DNA of 64,000 nt, taken from assembly GCF_041359055.1 (NCBI RefSeq), contig NZ_JBGJKZ010000006.1, forward strand, positions 124,001-188,000. Reading direction: 5' to 3'. Position numbers and translations under genes: made by a program. The stretch is from Paenalcaligenes hominis_A. Its GTDB lineage: Bacteria; Pseudomonadota; Gammaproteobacteria; Burkholderiales; Burkholderiaceae_B. Positions 8,599-16,924 of the stretch are shown here, in pieces. The notes beneath the pieces are model-generated. The model was given only the letters and a program-made list of their open reading frames with translations. It was not told the origin of the DNA and made no database searches. The stretch's first letter is position 1; every line of letters starts with the position of its first letter.

Positions 8599-10549
8599 TG
8601 CCCGTGAACAATCCCGTCAACTCCATCCACACTGGAAGGACGAAGACAACTTACTGAGCTTGCTTGCTCACAATGCCAAACAATACCCAAACCAAGTCGC
8701 CATGCGCGAACGCGATCACGGCATTTGGCAAGAATACACATGGCAGCAATACTTAGATCAAGTTCTGGGCTTTGCTGCGGGTCTAGAACAACTTGGTGTG
8801 AAAGCCGATGATTTAATCCTTATTTTGGGCGATAACCGTCCTGCTCTGTACTTTGCCATGCTTGGGGCAATTGCGGTAGGTGCTATCCCATCACCCGCCT
8901 ACCCCGACACTACCCCCGAAGAGCTCTCAGGCCAAATTCAACGTGAAAACATCCGTTTTGCCGTAGCTGAAGACCAAGAGCAAGTCGATAAGCTCTTGCA
9001 TGTGGTCGAGCTTCAAGAGACGGGTTCGTTAATAGAAAAAATCATTTACGACGACCGACGGGGCTTAGATCAACAAGCACACCCCCTGACCATAGCCTTT
9101 GACGATGTAGTGGAAATGGGGCAAAACCGTTTAGCTCAAACACCGCAATTACAGGCCGATCTTTTGGCGCGCCCCTCTATTCATGACATAGCAGCACTAC
9201 TGCACTCCTCTGGCACCACCGGAGTACCCAAAGGGATTCCATTAAAACACGGTCACATTTTGTATGGGGTGCGCAACGCTGCTAATGCGGGCTACTTCAC
9301 CGAAGGCGAGGTGCATATGGCCTATCTGCCTATAGCATGGGTAGGCGACTTTATTTTCTCTATCGGCGCAGCTTTGGCCTTACGGTTTGTGGTTAATATT
9401 CCCGAGCGTCAGGAAACGTCGCAAAACGACCTACGCGAAATTGCACCCACACTGTATTTTTGTTCACCACGCGCTTGGTCTACGATGCTAACCCGTATTC
9501 AGGTCGGCATTGATGAATCATCCCCGTTCAAACAAAAAATCTATCATCATTTTATGGATTTTGCTTTACGCCTAGAGCGGCAGCGTCTAGAGGGTAAACA
9601 GCCATCCTTAGGTCAAAAAATGTGGTATTGGCTAGGTAGCCAATTAATCTATAACCCCATTAAAGACCGCTTGGGTTTATCACGTGTGCAACGCCCTTAT
9701 ACAGCAGGTGAAGCCATTGGCGAAGAGGTGTTCTTATTCTTCCGTGCGTTGGGGCTTAATCTTAGGCAGTTTTATGGGCAAACCGAAAACTGCGCCTTGG
9801 CCGCCGCTCAGTCTGCTGACGAGGTCAAACTACACGCAGTAGGGCGACCTTTCCCCGGTGTGGAAATCAAAATCAATGATGATGGCGAAATCCTCATGCG
9901 TGGCGACAACGTCTTTGACGGCTATTACAACCAACCCAAAGACACGGCAGAAACCTTGCGTGATGGTTGGATGCATACAGGTGATGCAGGCTATCTAGAG
10001 GACGATGGGCAACTGGTTGTATTAGGTCGCGTTTCAGAGGTGGTTTATACCGCCCAAAAAGAACGTTTTATTCCCACCTATATTGAAAACCGTTTGCAGT
10101 TTAGCCATTACATTAAAGACGCCTGCATATTAGGTAAAGACCGCAACCACTTGAACGCCATTATCTGCATAGACTTTCAGGCAGTAGGTCATTGGGCCAC
10201 AGAAAACAGTGTGCCCTATTCGTCTTATGCAGAGCTCTCTCAACACCCCAAAACCTATGAAATGGTTCGAGAGCAAATTGAAAAAGTGAATCAGCTTTTA
10301 CCTGAACCACTACGTATTCAGCGCTTTGTTAACTTACACAAAGAATTCGATGCTAACGACGGTGAAGTGACTCGCACCCGCAAGCTACGCCGTAACGTGA
10401 TTGATCAAACCTACGGTGCCATTATTGAAGCCATGTATAACAACCATGATCACATCGATTTCGAAGCCCCGATTGTGTACGAAACCGGTGAAACGGGTGT
10501 GCTCAAGCGCACATTACGTATTCATAACACCACTGGAAAAAGGAATTAA
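8585..10549 (+). CDS. AMP-dependent long-chain acyl-CoA synthetase family protein
   Basis: A 654-residue ANL-superfamily ligase with intact motifs: P-loop SSGTTGVPK at residues 208-216, FYGQTENC (A5), MHTGDAGYLEDDGQLVVLGR (A7) and the C-terminal GEVTRTRKLRR (A10) typical of the long FadD15/AMP-ligase group found with HAAT transporters. The expected reaction is ATP-dependent formation of an acyl-CoA from an imported acid. It starts inside the 3' end of livG (overlap 14 bases) and ends 2 bases before livH, so it is embedded within the transporter genes. It may compensate for the degenerate ligase at the head of the run. Confidence 0.9.
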   Translation: MPAPNAREQSRQLHPHWKDEDNLLSLLAHNAKQYPNQVAMRERDHGIWQEYTWQQYLDQVLGFAAGLEQLGVKADDLILILGDNRPALYFAMLGAIAVGAIPSPAYPDTTPEELSGQIQRENIRFAVAEDQEQVDKLLHVVELQETGSLIEKIIYDDRRGLDQQAHPLTIAFDDVVEMGQNRLAQTPQLQADLLARPSIHDIAALLHSSGTTGVPKGIPLKHGHILYGVRNAANAGYFTEGEVHMAYLPIAWVGDFIFSIGAALALRFVVNIPERQETSQNDLREIAPTLYFCSPRAWSTMLTRIQVGIDESSPFKQKIYHHFMDFALRLERQRLEGKQPSLGQKMWYWLGSQLIYNPIKDRLGLSRVQRPYTAGEAIGEEVFLFFRALGLNLRQFYGQTENCALAAAQSADEVKLHAVGRPFPGVEIKINDDGEILMRGDNVFDGYYNQPKDTAETLRDGWMHTGDAGYLEDDGQLVVLGRVSEVVYTAQKERFIPTYIENRLQFSHYIKDACILGKDRNHLNAIICIDFQAVGHWATENSVPYSSYAELSQHPKTYEMVREQIEKVNQLLPEPLRIQRFVNLHKEFDANDGEVTRTRKLRRNVIDQTYGAIIEAMYNNHDHIDFEAPIVYETGETGVLKRTLRIHNTTGKRN

Positions 10550-10551
10550 GC

Positions 10552-11430
10552 ATGGCATATTTCCTCGAACTTTTTATTAACGGCGCACTAACGGGCTTGA
10601 TGTATAGCTTAGTCGCGCTAGGTGTGGTCTTGATTTATAAATCTGCTGGTGTGCCCAATCTGGCTCAAGGCGCGATGGTTATGTCAGCCGCTTATGTGGT
10701 CTGGATCCTCAATAGTTATGGGGTACCCATGACACTCGCCATTGTGTTGGGCGCAGTCGTCATGTTTGCATTTGGCATGCTGGCCGAGCGTTTTTTATTA
10801 CGCAAAATGGTGGGACAGCCCATCATCATGATCGTGATGTTAACTCTGGGTCTAGAGATTTTCCTCCGTGGTTTTGGGCCAGGCTTTCTGGGTGCTGCCC
10901 CTAAACAACTCGATATTGGGATGTCATTAGCCCCTATTATTATTGGTGATGTATTTATTAACCGCGTCTACTTACTAGGCGGGGTGATTGCTTTACTGCT
11001 TATTGCTGCTTCTGGTTTGTTTTTCCGTACCCGCTTAGGTACTAAATTACGCGCCGTGTCTGATGACCATATTTCTAGCTGGTCAGTGGGCATCTCTGTA
11101 GAGCGTGCTATTGGCATTTCCTGGGGCATCGCCGGTATTTCGGCATTAGCCGCTGGGGTGGTATGGGGGTCGGTACAAGGGGTAGATTGGACCTTATCCG
11201 AACTGCTTTTCCCCGCCATTGCAGTAGTGATATTAGGCGGTCTTGATAGCGTTCTAGGGGTACTTATTGGGGGGCTAATTGTAGGGGTTTTAGGCAGTGT
11301 GATCCCCGGCTACATTGATGAAATCGCAGGAGGCGGTACCCGAGATGTAGTGACCTCACTCATTATTCTATTCACTATTATGCTCCGTCCCTACGGTATT
11401 TTAGGCCGTGAAGACATTGAGAGGGTGTAA
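10552..11430 (+). CDS. Branched-chain-type ABC transporter permease (LivH-like)
   Basis: A 292-residue, very hydrophobic inner-membrane permease of the LivH type. The family segment LTGLMYSLVALGVVLIYKSAGVPNLAQGAMV is at the N-terminus, and the conserved region VILGGLDSVLGVLIGGLIVGVL is near residue 225. It begins 2 bases after the ligase stop and ends 2 bases before the second permease, a typical operon spacing. It should pair with the LivM-like protein to form the transmembrane channel. Confidence 0.92.
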   Translation: MAYFLELFINGALTGLMYSLVALGVVLIYKSAGVPNLAQGAMVMSAAYVVWILNSYGVPMTLAIVLGAVVMFAFGMLAERFLLRKMVGQPIIMIVMLTLGLEIFLRGFGPGFLGAAPKQLDIGMSLAPIIIGDVFINRVYLLGGVIALLLIAASGLFFRTRLGTKLRAVSDDHISSWSVGISVERAIGISWGIAGISALAAGVVWGSVQGVDWTLSELLFPAIAVVILGGLDSVLGVLIGGLIVGVLGSVIPGYIDEIAGGGTRDVVTSLIILFTIMLRPYGILGREDIERV

Positions 11431-11432
11431 CT

Positions 11433-12506
11433 ATGTTTTATCGCTTATCTGGTATTCACCACACACGCTATCAAACAGCACGTCAGCTTTGGCCTATTCC
11501 GGCTGATCGTTATCAAGTCTATTTTCTGCTGGCGCTAGGCCTAGCCGCACCTTTTATTTTTAGCAATTTTTATCTTTCTAGCTACATTATGCCGTGGCTA
11601 ATCCTTAGTGCCGCTGCGCTTTCCCTAACATTATTAATGGGTATCGCCGGACAATTGCACTTTGGCTTTGCTTCTGTCATGGCGATTGGGGCTTATACGA
11701 GTATTCACTTAACACGAGCCGGCGTACCGTTAGAGCTAGCTTTATTAGGGGCTGGTTTGATGTCAGCCCTTATTGGTAGTGTGTTTGGGGCCGCCGCTTT
11801 ACGTGTTAAAGGCTTGTATTTAGTCATGGCAACCTTGGCTATGCAGTACTTAGTGGACTGGACCATTGTGAATGTTCCCGTTATTAGCGGAGGCGCTCAA
11901 GCCACTCTTCAAACCCCCGCAACGACTTTTTTATTTGTTGCACTTAAATCCGACATGGCGCGGTATTACTTGGCATTACTTTGGGTAGTGTTTATCACTT
12001 TATTAATTCTTAATATTAAACGCTCCAGTATTGGGCGGGCCTTAGTTGCGGTACGTGACAAGGATTATGCTGCCGCAGTAATTGGCATTAATGTAGTGCG
12101 CTTTAAATTAGTAGCCTTTTTTACGAGCTCTTTTTTAGGCGGGGTTACGGGTGCCATTTTAGCTTTTTGTTATTACCAAGCCGTTACCCCCGAACAATTT
12201 AACTTCAATATTTCTGTACAGCTCGTAGCAATGGTACTGGTAGGCGGTTTAGGTAGTGTACTAGGTGCCTATTTAGGGGCTGGTTTTGTGCTTCTTGTGC
12301 CCATTTTGCTAACAAACGCTGTGATTATGTTGTCCGGCATGGGCTGGCTTGATGTATCCACTAATTTACTGGCCCATATTCCTCTGATGATTTACGGGGC
12401 ATTAATTGTTGGATTCTTGTTGTTTGAACCTCTGGGTTTAGGAAAGATCTACGACAACATCAGAAACTATCTGTTGGTCTGGCCTTTCCGCCACTCTAAG
12501 CTGTAA
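11433..12506 (+). CDS. Branched-chain-type ABC transporter permease (LivM-like)
   Basis: A 357-residue permease with a cytoplasmic N-terminal extension of about 30 residues and then 8-9 predicted membrane segments. The LivM signature is visible: LTLLMGIAGQLHFGFASVMAIGAYTS, AALRVKGLYLVMATLAMQ, and MVLVGGLGSVLGAYLGA. A cytoplasmic loop has SSIGRALVAVRDKDYAAAVIGI, the usual coupling-helix region that contacts the ATPase. Two bases separate it from livH, and 37 bases from the binding-protein gene. Confidence 0.92.
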   Translation: MFYRLSGIHHTRYQTARQLWPIPADRYQVYFLLALGLAAPFIFSNFYLSSYIMPWLILSAAALSLTLLMGIAGQLHFGFASVMAIGAYTSIHLTRAGVPLELALLGAGLMSALIGSVFGAAALRVKGLYLVMATLAMQYLVDWTIVNVPVISGGAQATLQTPATTFLFVALKSDMARYYLALLWVVFITLLILNIKRSSIGRALVAVRDKDYAAAVIGINVVRFKLVAFFTSSFLGGVTGAILAFCYYQAVTPEQFNFNISVQLVAMVLVGGLGSVLGAYLGAGFVLLVPILLTNAVIMLSGMGWLDVSTNLLAHIPLMIYGALIVGFLLFEPLGLGKIYDNIRNYLLVWPFRHSKL

Positions 12507-12543
12507 TCATAAACAGTCATACCACTCTATTTAGGAGACTACG

Positions 12544-13791
12544 ATGAGACATTCCATGCGCAAATTGGCCTTCGGTGCCGCTTTAGTCGCTAGTGCCATG
12601 AGCTTCGGGGTTGCCCACGCCAACGACCCCATTAAATTCGCCGCCCCTCTTGATTACACCGCGGTGTATACCTTCTTAACAAATGAGTATGCCCAAGGCC
12701 AAAAAGACTACTTACGCATGATTAACGACGCGGGCGGTATTGAAGGGCAAAAAATTGAATACACGTCATCGGACACAGGTAATCAACCACAGCGGGGTAT
12801 TGAGGCGTACAACCGAGCACAGCGTGACGGGGCCATTCTGTTTGATTTTCTCAGTACACCCGTTGCTCGCGCCATGGTTAACCGTGTGCTAGACGACAAA
12901 GTCGTCATGATCACAGCCTTCCATGGTCGTGGCGACGCCAGTGATGGTGAAACCTTCCCCTATGTCTTCCCTGTTATGTCAACCTATTGGTCCCAAGCCG
13001 CCACGCTCATTGATTACATGGAGCAACACGAAGGGGGGTTAAAAGGTAAAAAAGTAGCGCACGTTTACATCGACTCCCCTTTCGGGCGTGAACCTATTCC
13101 AGTTTTAGAAAAACTATCGGAAAAACTGGATTTCACTTTGCGTACCTTCCCCTATGCAAGCCCAGGCAATGAACAGTCCTCTACATGGTCCGAGGTGCGT
13201 CGTTTCCGTCCTGATCAAGTAATTATCTGGGGTGCAGGCGGTGGTCAAGCCGTGTCAGTACGCGAAGCTATCCGTAATGGCATTGCGCCAGAAAAAATTC
13301 ACTCTGTAGTCTGGCTCGCTGAAGCAGATATGGAGTCCGTAGGCAAAGACACTGCTAAAGGTATTCGTAAATTTGAAGGTACTGCAAACGGTACGGACTC
13401 CGAATTAATCCAAGAAATCATCACCAAGGTTATTGAACCAGGTCATGGCTCTGGCCCTAAAGAAAACGTAGGCCGCACCTATTACAACGTGGGGGTCGCC
13501 ACCATGGCCGTTTCTGTGGAGGCCGCCCGTTTAGCCCTAGAAAAATTTGGCCCACCTCTTGATGGCGACAAACTACGTCAAGGCTTTGAAATGATCAAAG
13601 ACTATGATGCAAAAGGCTTACTGCCACCGCTCAGCTTTAGCACTGAAGACCACCAAGGGGGCGGATTTGGGCGCGTTTCACATTGGGATGGCGAAAAATG
13701 GGCCCCCTTAAACGACTGGGGCAACCCTTACCAAGACATTGTTTGGGAATCCATTCGTCAAGACGCTGCTGCTTTTAAGGAGGGTCGCTGA
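12544..13791 (+). CDS. ABC transporter substrate-binding protein (LivK-like)
   Basis: A 415-residue periplasmic binding protein of the type I fold (Peripla_BP_6). A signal peptide is clear: basic start MRHSMRKLAFG, hydrophobic stretch, and cleavage after GVAHA. The mature protein begins NDPIKFAAPLDYT and shows YLRMINDAGGIEGQKIE, the family marker. The start follows TTTAGGAGACTACG. The ligand cannot be read from the sequence. The stop overlaps the start of the LivF-like gene by one base (TGATG). Confidence 0.92.
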   Translation: MRHSMRKLAFGAALVASAMSFGVAHANDPIKFAAPLDYTAVYTFLTNEYAQGQKDYLRMINDAGGIEGQKIEYTSSDTGNQPQRGIEAYNRAQRDGAILFDFLSTPVARAMVNRVLDDKVVMITAFHGRGDASDGETFPYVFPVMSTYWSQAATLIDYMEQHEGGLKGKKVAHVYIDSPFGREPIPVLEKLSEKLDFTLRTFPYASPGNEQSSTWSEVRRFRPDQVIIWGAGGGQAVSVREAIRNGIAPEKIHSVVWLAEADMESVGKDTAKGIRKFEGTANGTDSELIQEIITKVIEPGHGSGPKENVGRTYYNVGVATMAVSVEAARLALEKFGPPLDGDKLRQGFEMIKDYDAKGLLPPLSFSTEDHQGGGFGRVSHWDGEKWAPLNDWGNPYQDIVWESIRQDAAAFKEGR

Positions 13792-14576
13792 TGCTAAAAC
13801 TGAGCAACGTGGAAGTGGTCTATGACAAAGTGTTCTTAGCCATTCGCGGTGTCTCACTTCATGTGGCCGAAGGGGGCATGATTGCCCTTCTCGGCTCTAA
13901 CGGCGCAGGTAAAAGCACCACGCTCAAATCCATCAGTGGGCTTCTGGCCCCTGAGCGTGGTGAAGTTACTCGGGGCTCTATCGAGTTTTTAGGCGAAAAC
14001 ATTTTGCCTTATGGTGCACCCAAGCGTGTTGGAATGGGCTTAGTCCATGTCATGGAAGGACGCCGCATTTTTGGGCATTTAACGCCGGACGATAACCTAC
14101 TGGCAGCCTATCGCAGTGGTGGCTCTAGGGCGCGCCTACAGCAGCTGCGTGACATGGTCTACGACTACTTCCCACGTCTAACCCAATTTCAAAAAACCAA
14201 AGCGGGCTATTTGTCTGGGGGTGAGCAACAAATGTTAGCCATAGGCCGTGCTCTTATGACAGAGCCTAAGCTCCTTATGTTAGACGAACCTAGCTTGGGC
14301 TTATCACCCCGCCTAGTCCAAGAAATCTTCGGTATCATCCGCAAAATTAACCAAGAAAACAAGATGAGTGTGCTCTTAGTCGAACAAAATGCTGCCGCAG
14401 CACTTGAGTTCGTCGATCACGCCTATTTAATTGAAAACGGTAACGTAGTCATGAGCGGCGAGGCTGCCGTACTTAAAGAAAACCCAGACGTCCAAGAGTT
14501 CTATCTTGGCGGTTCGGATCGTGTGGATTATCACAACGTCAAGCACTACCGTCGCCGTAAGCGTTGGTTGGCCTAA
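13791..14576 (+). CDS. Branched-chain-type ABC transporter ATP-binding protein (LivF-like)
   Basis: The second ATPase of the HAAT importer, 261 residues. Walker A is GSNGAGKS at residues 35-42, the C-loop LSGGEQQMLAIGRAL, Walker B LLMLDEPSLGLSP, and the H-region VLLVEQNAAAALEF. The LivF-specific VHVMEGRRIFGHLTPDDNL is present. The C-terminus has about 20 extra residues ending HYRRRKRWLA compared with E. coli LivF. It is the last gene of the operon and is followed by a good rho-independent terminator. Confidence 0.93.
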   Translation: MLKLSNVEVVYDKVFLAIRGVSLHVAEGGMIALLGSNGAGKSTTLKSISGLLAPERGEVTRGSIEFLGENILPYGAPKRVGMGLVHVMEGRRIFGHLTPDDNLLAAYRSGGSRARLQQLRDMVYDYFPRLTQFQKTKAGYLSGGEQQMLAIGRALMTEPKLLMLDEPSLGLSPRLVQEIFGIIRKINQENKMSVLLVEQNAAAALEFVDHAYLIENGNVVMSGEAAVLKENPDVQEFYLGGSDRVDYHNVKHYRRRKRWLA

Positions 14577-14582
14577 CGCCCA

Positions 14583-14620
14583 AGGAGTGGGGCTAGCTGC
14601 TCCACTCCTCTCCTTATTTT
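14583..14620 (+). terminator. Rho-independent terminator after the ABC/ligase operon
   Basis: Perfect 8-bp stem AGGAGTGG / CCACTCCT (14583-14590 and 14602-14609) with an 11-base loop, followed by a T-rich tail. Confidence 0.75.
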
Positions 14621-14659
14621 TAATTAAGCACTTAGCACTGCCCCCTTCCCACACCGAAC

Positions 14660-14684
14660 AAAAAAAGCCCGCCAAAGGCGGGCT
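14660..14684 (-). terminator. Rho-independent terminator for the minus-strand DUF1328 gene
   Basis: Perfect 8-bp stem AGCCCGCC / GGCGGGCT around a 3-base loop, with seven As on its left side. Read on the minus strand this is a GC-rich hairpin followed by a T-run, 45 bases after the DUF1328 stop codon. Confidence 0.85.
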
Positions 14685-14728
14685 ATAAATACCTACATCA
14701 CTCTCAAAACGACGGAGACAACCTACTT

Positions 14729-14890
14729 CTACTTACTCATTAATCCACGCAGTAAACTAAGCACTGCGAGCACAATAAATACAAAAAACAGTATCTTTGC
14801 TATCGAAGCCGCACCTGCGGCAATACCACCAAAACCTAAGACCGCGGCAATAATAGCGACAATAAAAAATATCAAAGCGTAATGCAACAT
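14729..14890 (-). CDS. DUF1328 small membrane protein
   Basis: A 53-residue, almost entirely hydrophobic protein: start MLHYALIFFIVAIIAAVLGF, then GGIAAGAASIAKILFFVF. This is the pattern of the DUF1328/YtjA family of two-helix inner-membrane proteins, which often appear near stress genes and have no established function. The ATG at 14890 follows a strong AGGAG. It lies downstream of the CsbD-like gene on the same strand and is followed by a clear terminator, so the two may form a small stress transcript. It is below the usual length cut-off for gene finding, but family pattern, start signal and terminator all agree. Confidence 0.88.
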   Translation of the reverse strand: MLHYALIFFIVAIIAAVLGFGGIAAGAASIAKILFFVFIVLAVLSLLRGLMSK

Positions 14891-14973
14891 ATCTCTCTCC
14901 TAAACAGAACACCTACAGGCAGATAATTTGGGCTTGTTTAAAGTTGAATCATTGCTAACCAGATCAGATCGCT

Positions 14974-15174
14974 TTAAGGATTGTCATCATAAAAACGCTT
15001 TACTTCTTCTTCGGCTGCTTCACGAGTCTTGCCGTAACGTTCTTGTACTAAGCCAGCTAACTGCCGTAAATTACCATTTACTTGATCCAACTCATCATGG
15101 GTAATTTTGCCCCATTTTTCTTGGGCCTTGCCCTTGAGCTGCTTCCACTTGCCTTCCAAGATATCTTTATTCAT
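14974..15174 (-). CDS. CsbD-family stress protein
   Basis: A 66-residue hydrophilic protein with the CsbD-like pattern: MNKDILEGKWKQLKGKAQEK, WGKITHDELDQVNG, then LAGLVQERYGKTREAAEEEV. Members accumulate under general stress in many bacteria; the molecular role is unknown. The ATG at 15174 is preferred to the in-frame GTG at 15180, because AGGAG lies 5 bases upstream and MNKD is the usual family start. The DUF1328 gene follows on the same strand after about 80 bases. Confidence 0.9.
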   Translation of the reverse strand: MNKDILEGKWKQLKGKAQEKWGKITHDELDQVNGNLRQLAGLVQERYGKTREAAEEEVKRFYDDNP

Positions 15175-15422
15175 AGTCACTCCTACAGCGGTGTGTATAA
15201 AACTGAGCCAACTTGGTTTTCATTAGAGTAGATTACAGTTTCTACCTTACGCATATCTCTCTAAATAACCATGGCAAAATCATTGCAAATGTAATTAAAA
15301 AGCACGCTGTCTCTATAAATCACCTGTTTCAGGGCCTTAGTTGATTCAATCCGTTACATTTAAGCGCTTTCCGTGATGATGATTCCCTTTGTTGCTATTT
15401 GCACTTAAAGGCGGCTAGTAGC

Positions 15423-15452
15423 TTGCTTTACTTGATTTTTACGTTTTATAAT
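15423..15452 (+). promoter_or_regulatory. Candidate sigma-70 promoter of rplU-rpmA
   Basis: TTGCTT and a perfect TATAAT are separated by 18 bases. This predicts a transcript start near 15459, about 76 bases before the rplU start codon. Confidence 0.5.
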
Positions 15453-15458
15453 GCTTAA

Positions 15459-15482
15459 TTAGTCTATTTTTATTTAGACTAA
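15459..15482 (+). promoter_or_regulatory. Hairpin at the 5' end of the rplU leader
   Basis: Perfect 8-bp stem TTAGTCTA / TAGACTAA with an 8-base loop, right where transcription from the candidate promoter would begin. It could stabilise the mRNA 5' end or be a ribosomal-protein leader element. A weak 4-bp hairpin followed by six Ts lies further down at 15505-15521. Confidence 0.4.
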
Positions 15483-15534
15483 ATTTTGACTATTTAATTA
15501 ATTGACGATTTATCGTTTTTTATAGGAAATCCCT

Positions 15535-15846
15535 ATGTACGCGGTTATAAAAACCGGCGGCAAACAATATCGTGTTGCCGTTGGCCAAAAATTGAAAATA
15601 GAACAGATACCGGCAGACATTGGGCAAGAAATCTCGCTAGACCAGGTTCTATCCGTAGGCGAAGGCGACACCCTTAAAATTGGTGTTCCTTTTGTTGATG
15701 GTGCCAAGGTTACTGCTACTGTTCTTGCACAAGGCCGTCACGACAAGATCAAGATCTTCAAAATGCGCCGTCGCAAGGGCTACCGTCGCACCCAAGGTCA
15801 TCGTCAAAACTACACCGAAATCCGTATCGAAGCCGTTAACGCTTAA
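15535..15846 (+). CDS. rplU: 50S ribosomal protein L21
   Basis: A 103-residue L21 of the large ribosomal subunit, which binds 23S rRNA. The N-terminal MYAVIKTGGKQYRVAVGQKL and the C-terminal KIKIFKMRRRKGYRRTQGHRQ are the family hallmarks, and length is exactly usual. TATAGGAAATCCCT precedes the start. The AT-rich leader has a candidate promoter and a hairpin. rpmA follows after 40 bases, the near-universal order. Confidence 0.98.
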   Translation: MYAVIKTGGKQYRVAVGQKLKIEQIPADIGQEISLDQVLSVGEGDTLKIGVPFVDGAKVTATVLAQGRHDKIKIFKMRRRKGYRRTQGHRQNYTEIRIEAVNA

Positions 15847-15886
15847 TCTAGATACGAACGGGTATTACCAATAGGAGTGCATTAAC

Positions 15887-16147
15887 ATGGCACAAAAGAA
15901 AGGCGGCGGCTCTACGCGAAACGGACGCGACTCACAGGCTAAACGTCTAGGCGTCAAAGTTTATGGTGGTCAAGCTATCAATGCTGGTTCCATCATTGTG
16001 CGTCAGCGTGGTACACAGTTCCATCCCGGCTCTAACGTGGGCATGGGTAAAGACCACACCCTCTACTCTCTAGTAGACGGTCAAGTCAAATTCAGCATTC
16101 AAGGCGCGCTCAACAAGCGTACAGTTTCTGTTATCGCCGCTGAATAA
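15887..16147 (+). CDS. rpmA: 50S ribosomal protein L27
   Basis: An 86-residue L27, whose N-terminal tail reaches the peptidyl-transferase centre. The sequence MAQKKGGGSTRNGRDSQAKR and GQAINAGSIIVRQRGTQFHPG is canonical. It follows rplU with an AGGAG site 8 bases before the ATG, and is followed by a strong terminator hairpin. The usual third gene obgE is separated from it here by two inserted genes, the YgiB-like and YgiC-like pair. Confidence 0.98.
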   Translation: MAQKKGGGSTRNGRDSQAKRLGVKVYGGQAINAGSIIVRQRGTQFHPGSNVGMGKDHTLYSLVDGQVKFSIQGALNKRTVSVIAAE

Positions 16148-16170
16148 GCCTTTCGGTTTTTACCGAAACT

Positions 16171-16226
16171 AAAAACTGCACCCATCTGCAGGACTATGTT
16201 CCACGTCAGAGGTGCAGTTTTTTTAT
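16171..16226 (+). terminator. Rho-independent terminator after rpmA
   Basis: Perfect 12-bp stem AAAAACTGCACC / GGTGCAGTTTTT (16171-16182 and 16211-16222) around a 28-base loop, ending in a T-run. It finishes about 20 bases before the next gene, so that gene needs read-through or a promoter within the hairpin region. Confidence 0.75.
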
Positions 16227-16244
16227 TGTAAAGTACGATCAATT

Positions 16245-16907
16245 ATGTTTAAAAAACCCGCTTTATTAGGTCTCATTGCCACTAGCGCTTGGCTCAGCGC
16301 CACGCCGCTTCCTGCGATTGCCCAAGACACCGAGGCTGCTAAACACGTTCTTGATCAGCTTAATGCCGAGCGCGAAACCACGCGCATTTTGCTAGAAAAG
16401 CTAAAAAGCACCGATCCCAGTGTGATTGATGTCTATTTCAAACTGGATGAAAACCAACAACGTACTATGGTGGTTTCTCGAGTCACGGATGCCGGGCTTA
16501 TTGAAACATGGGAAGCCCCAGCAGACGTCATCAACGCCACCATGCAAGAAGCCGAAGCCAAAGCTAAAGCAGACAACCCCGAGGCCTCATCTGGCTTTGA
16601 TTGGAGCTCGGCCATCGCGCCTATGCTTGGCGGCATGTTAGCCGGTTATTTGCTGAGCAATGCGTTTTCAGGTGCAGGTAAAAGTACACAGATGACGCGC
16701 GAAGCGCATGAACGAGAAAGACGCATTCAAAGCTCCGCTTATCGCGCCAATAGCGCCACGCGAGCCCAACAGCTACGCCAAACACCAGCCAACACCAATA
16801 CCTTAAACCGTAGTCCTGCTACAGCACGCCCTCCTGTTGGTCAAAGCCAAGGCGGTACTTTTAGCAGCTCAGGTGTGCGTTCTAGTGGCTATAGTAGCGG
16901 CGGTTAA
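16245..16907 (+). CDS. Exported YgiB-like protein of unknown function
   Basis: A 220-residue secreted protein. The signal peptide runs MFKKPALLGLIATSAWLS with likely cleavage after PAIA; no lipobox cysteine is present. The mature part has a charged N-terminal half, a glycine-rich hydrophobic segment (SAIAPMLGGMLAGYLLSNAF near residue 128) and a low-complexity Ser/Gly/Thr/Arg tail. This layout resembles E. coli YgiB/YjfM (DUF1190), which also pair with a glutathionylspermidine-synthase-like gene; similarity is in layout, not proven homology. The ATG at 16245 is chosen because a longer reading would run into the rpmA terminator. The YgiC-like gene follows after 17 bases. Confidence 0.75.
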   Translation: MFKKPALLGLIATSAWLSATPLPAIAQDTEAAKHVLDQLNAERETTRILLEKLKSTDPSVIDVYFKLDENQQRTMVVSRVTDAGLIETWEAPADVINATMQEAEAKAKADNPEASSGFDWSSAIAPMLGGMLAGYLLSNAFSGAGKSTQMTREAHERERRIQSSAYRANSATRAQQLRQTPANTNTLNRSPATARPPVGQSQGGTFSSSGVRSSGYSSGG

Positions 16908-16924
16908 TCTCTTTTAGGTATTTC

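Larger units (their letters stand above)
15181..15534. promoter_or_regulatory. Intergenic region between csbD-like and rplU
   Basis: A 354-base non-coding stretch, increasingly AT-rich towards rplU. It holds a candidate rplU promoter (15423-15452), a perfect hairpin at 15459-15482, and a weak candidate promoter for csbD on the minus strand (TTGCAA at 15288-15283, 17 bases, TTTAGA at 15265-15260). I see no reading frame with a start signal in it. Confidence 0.5.
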
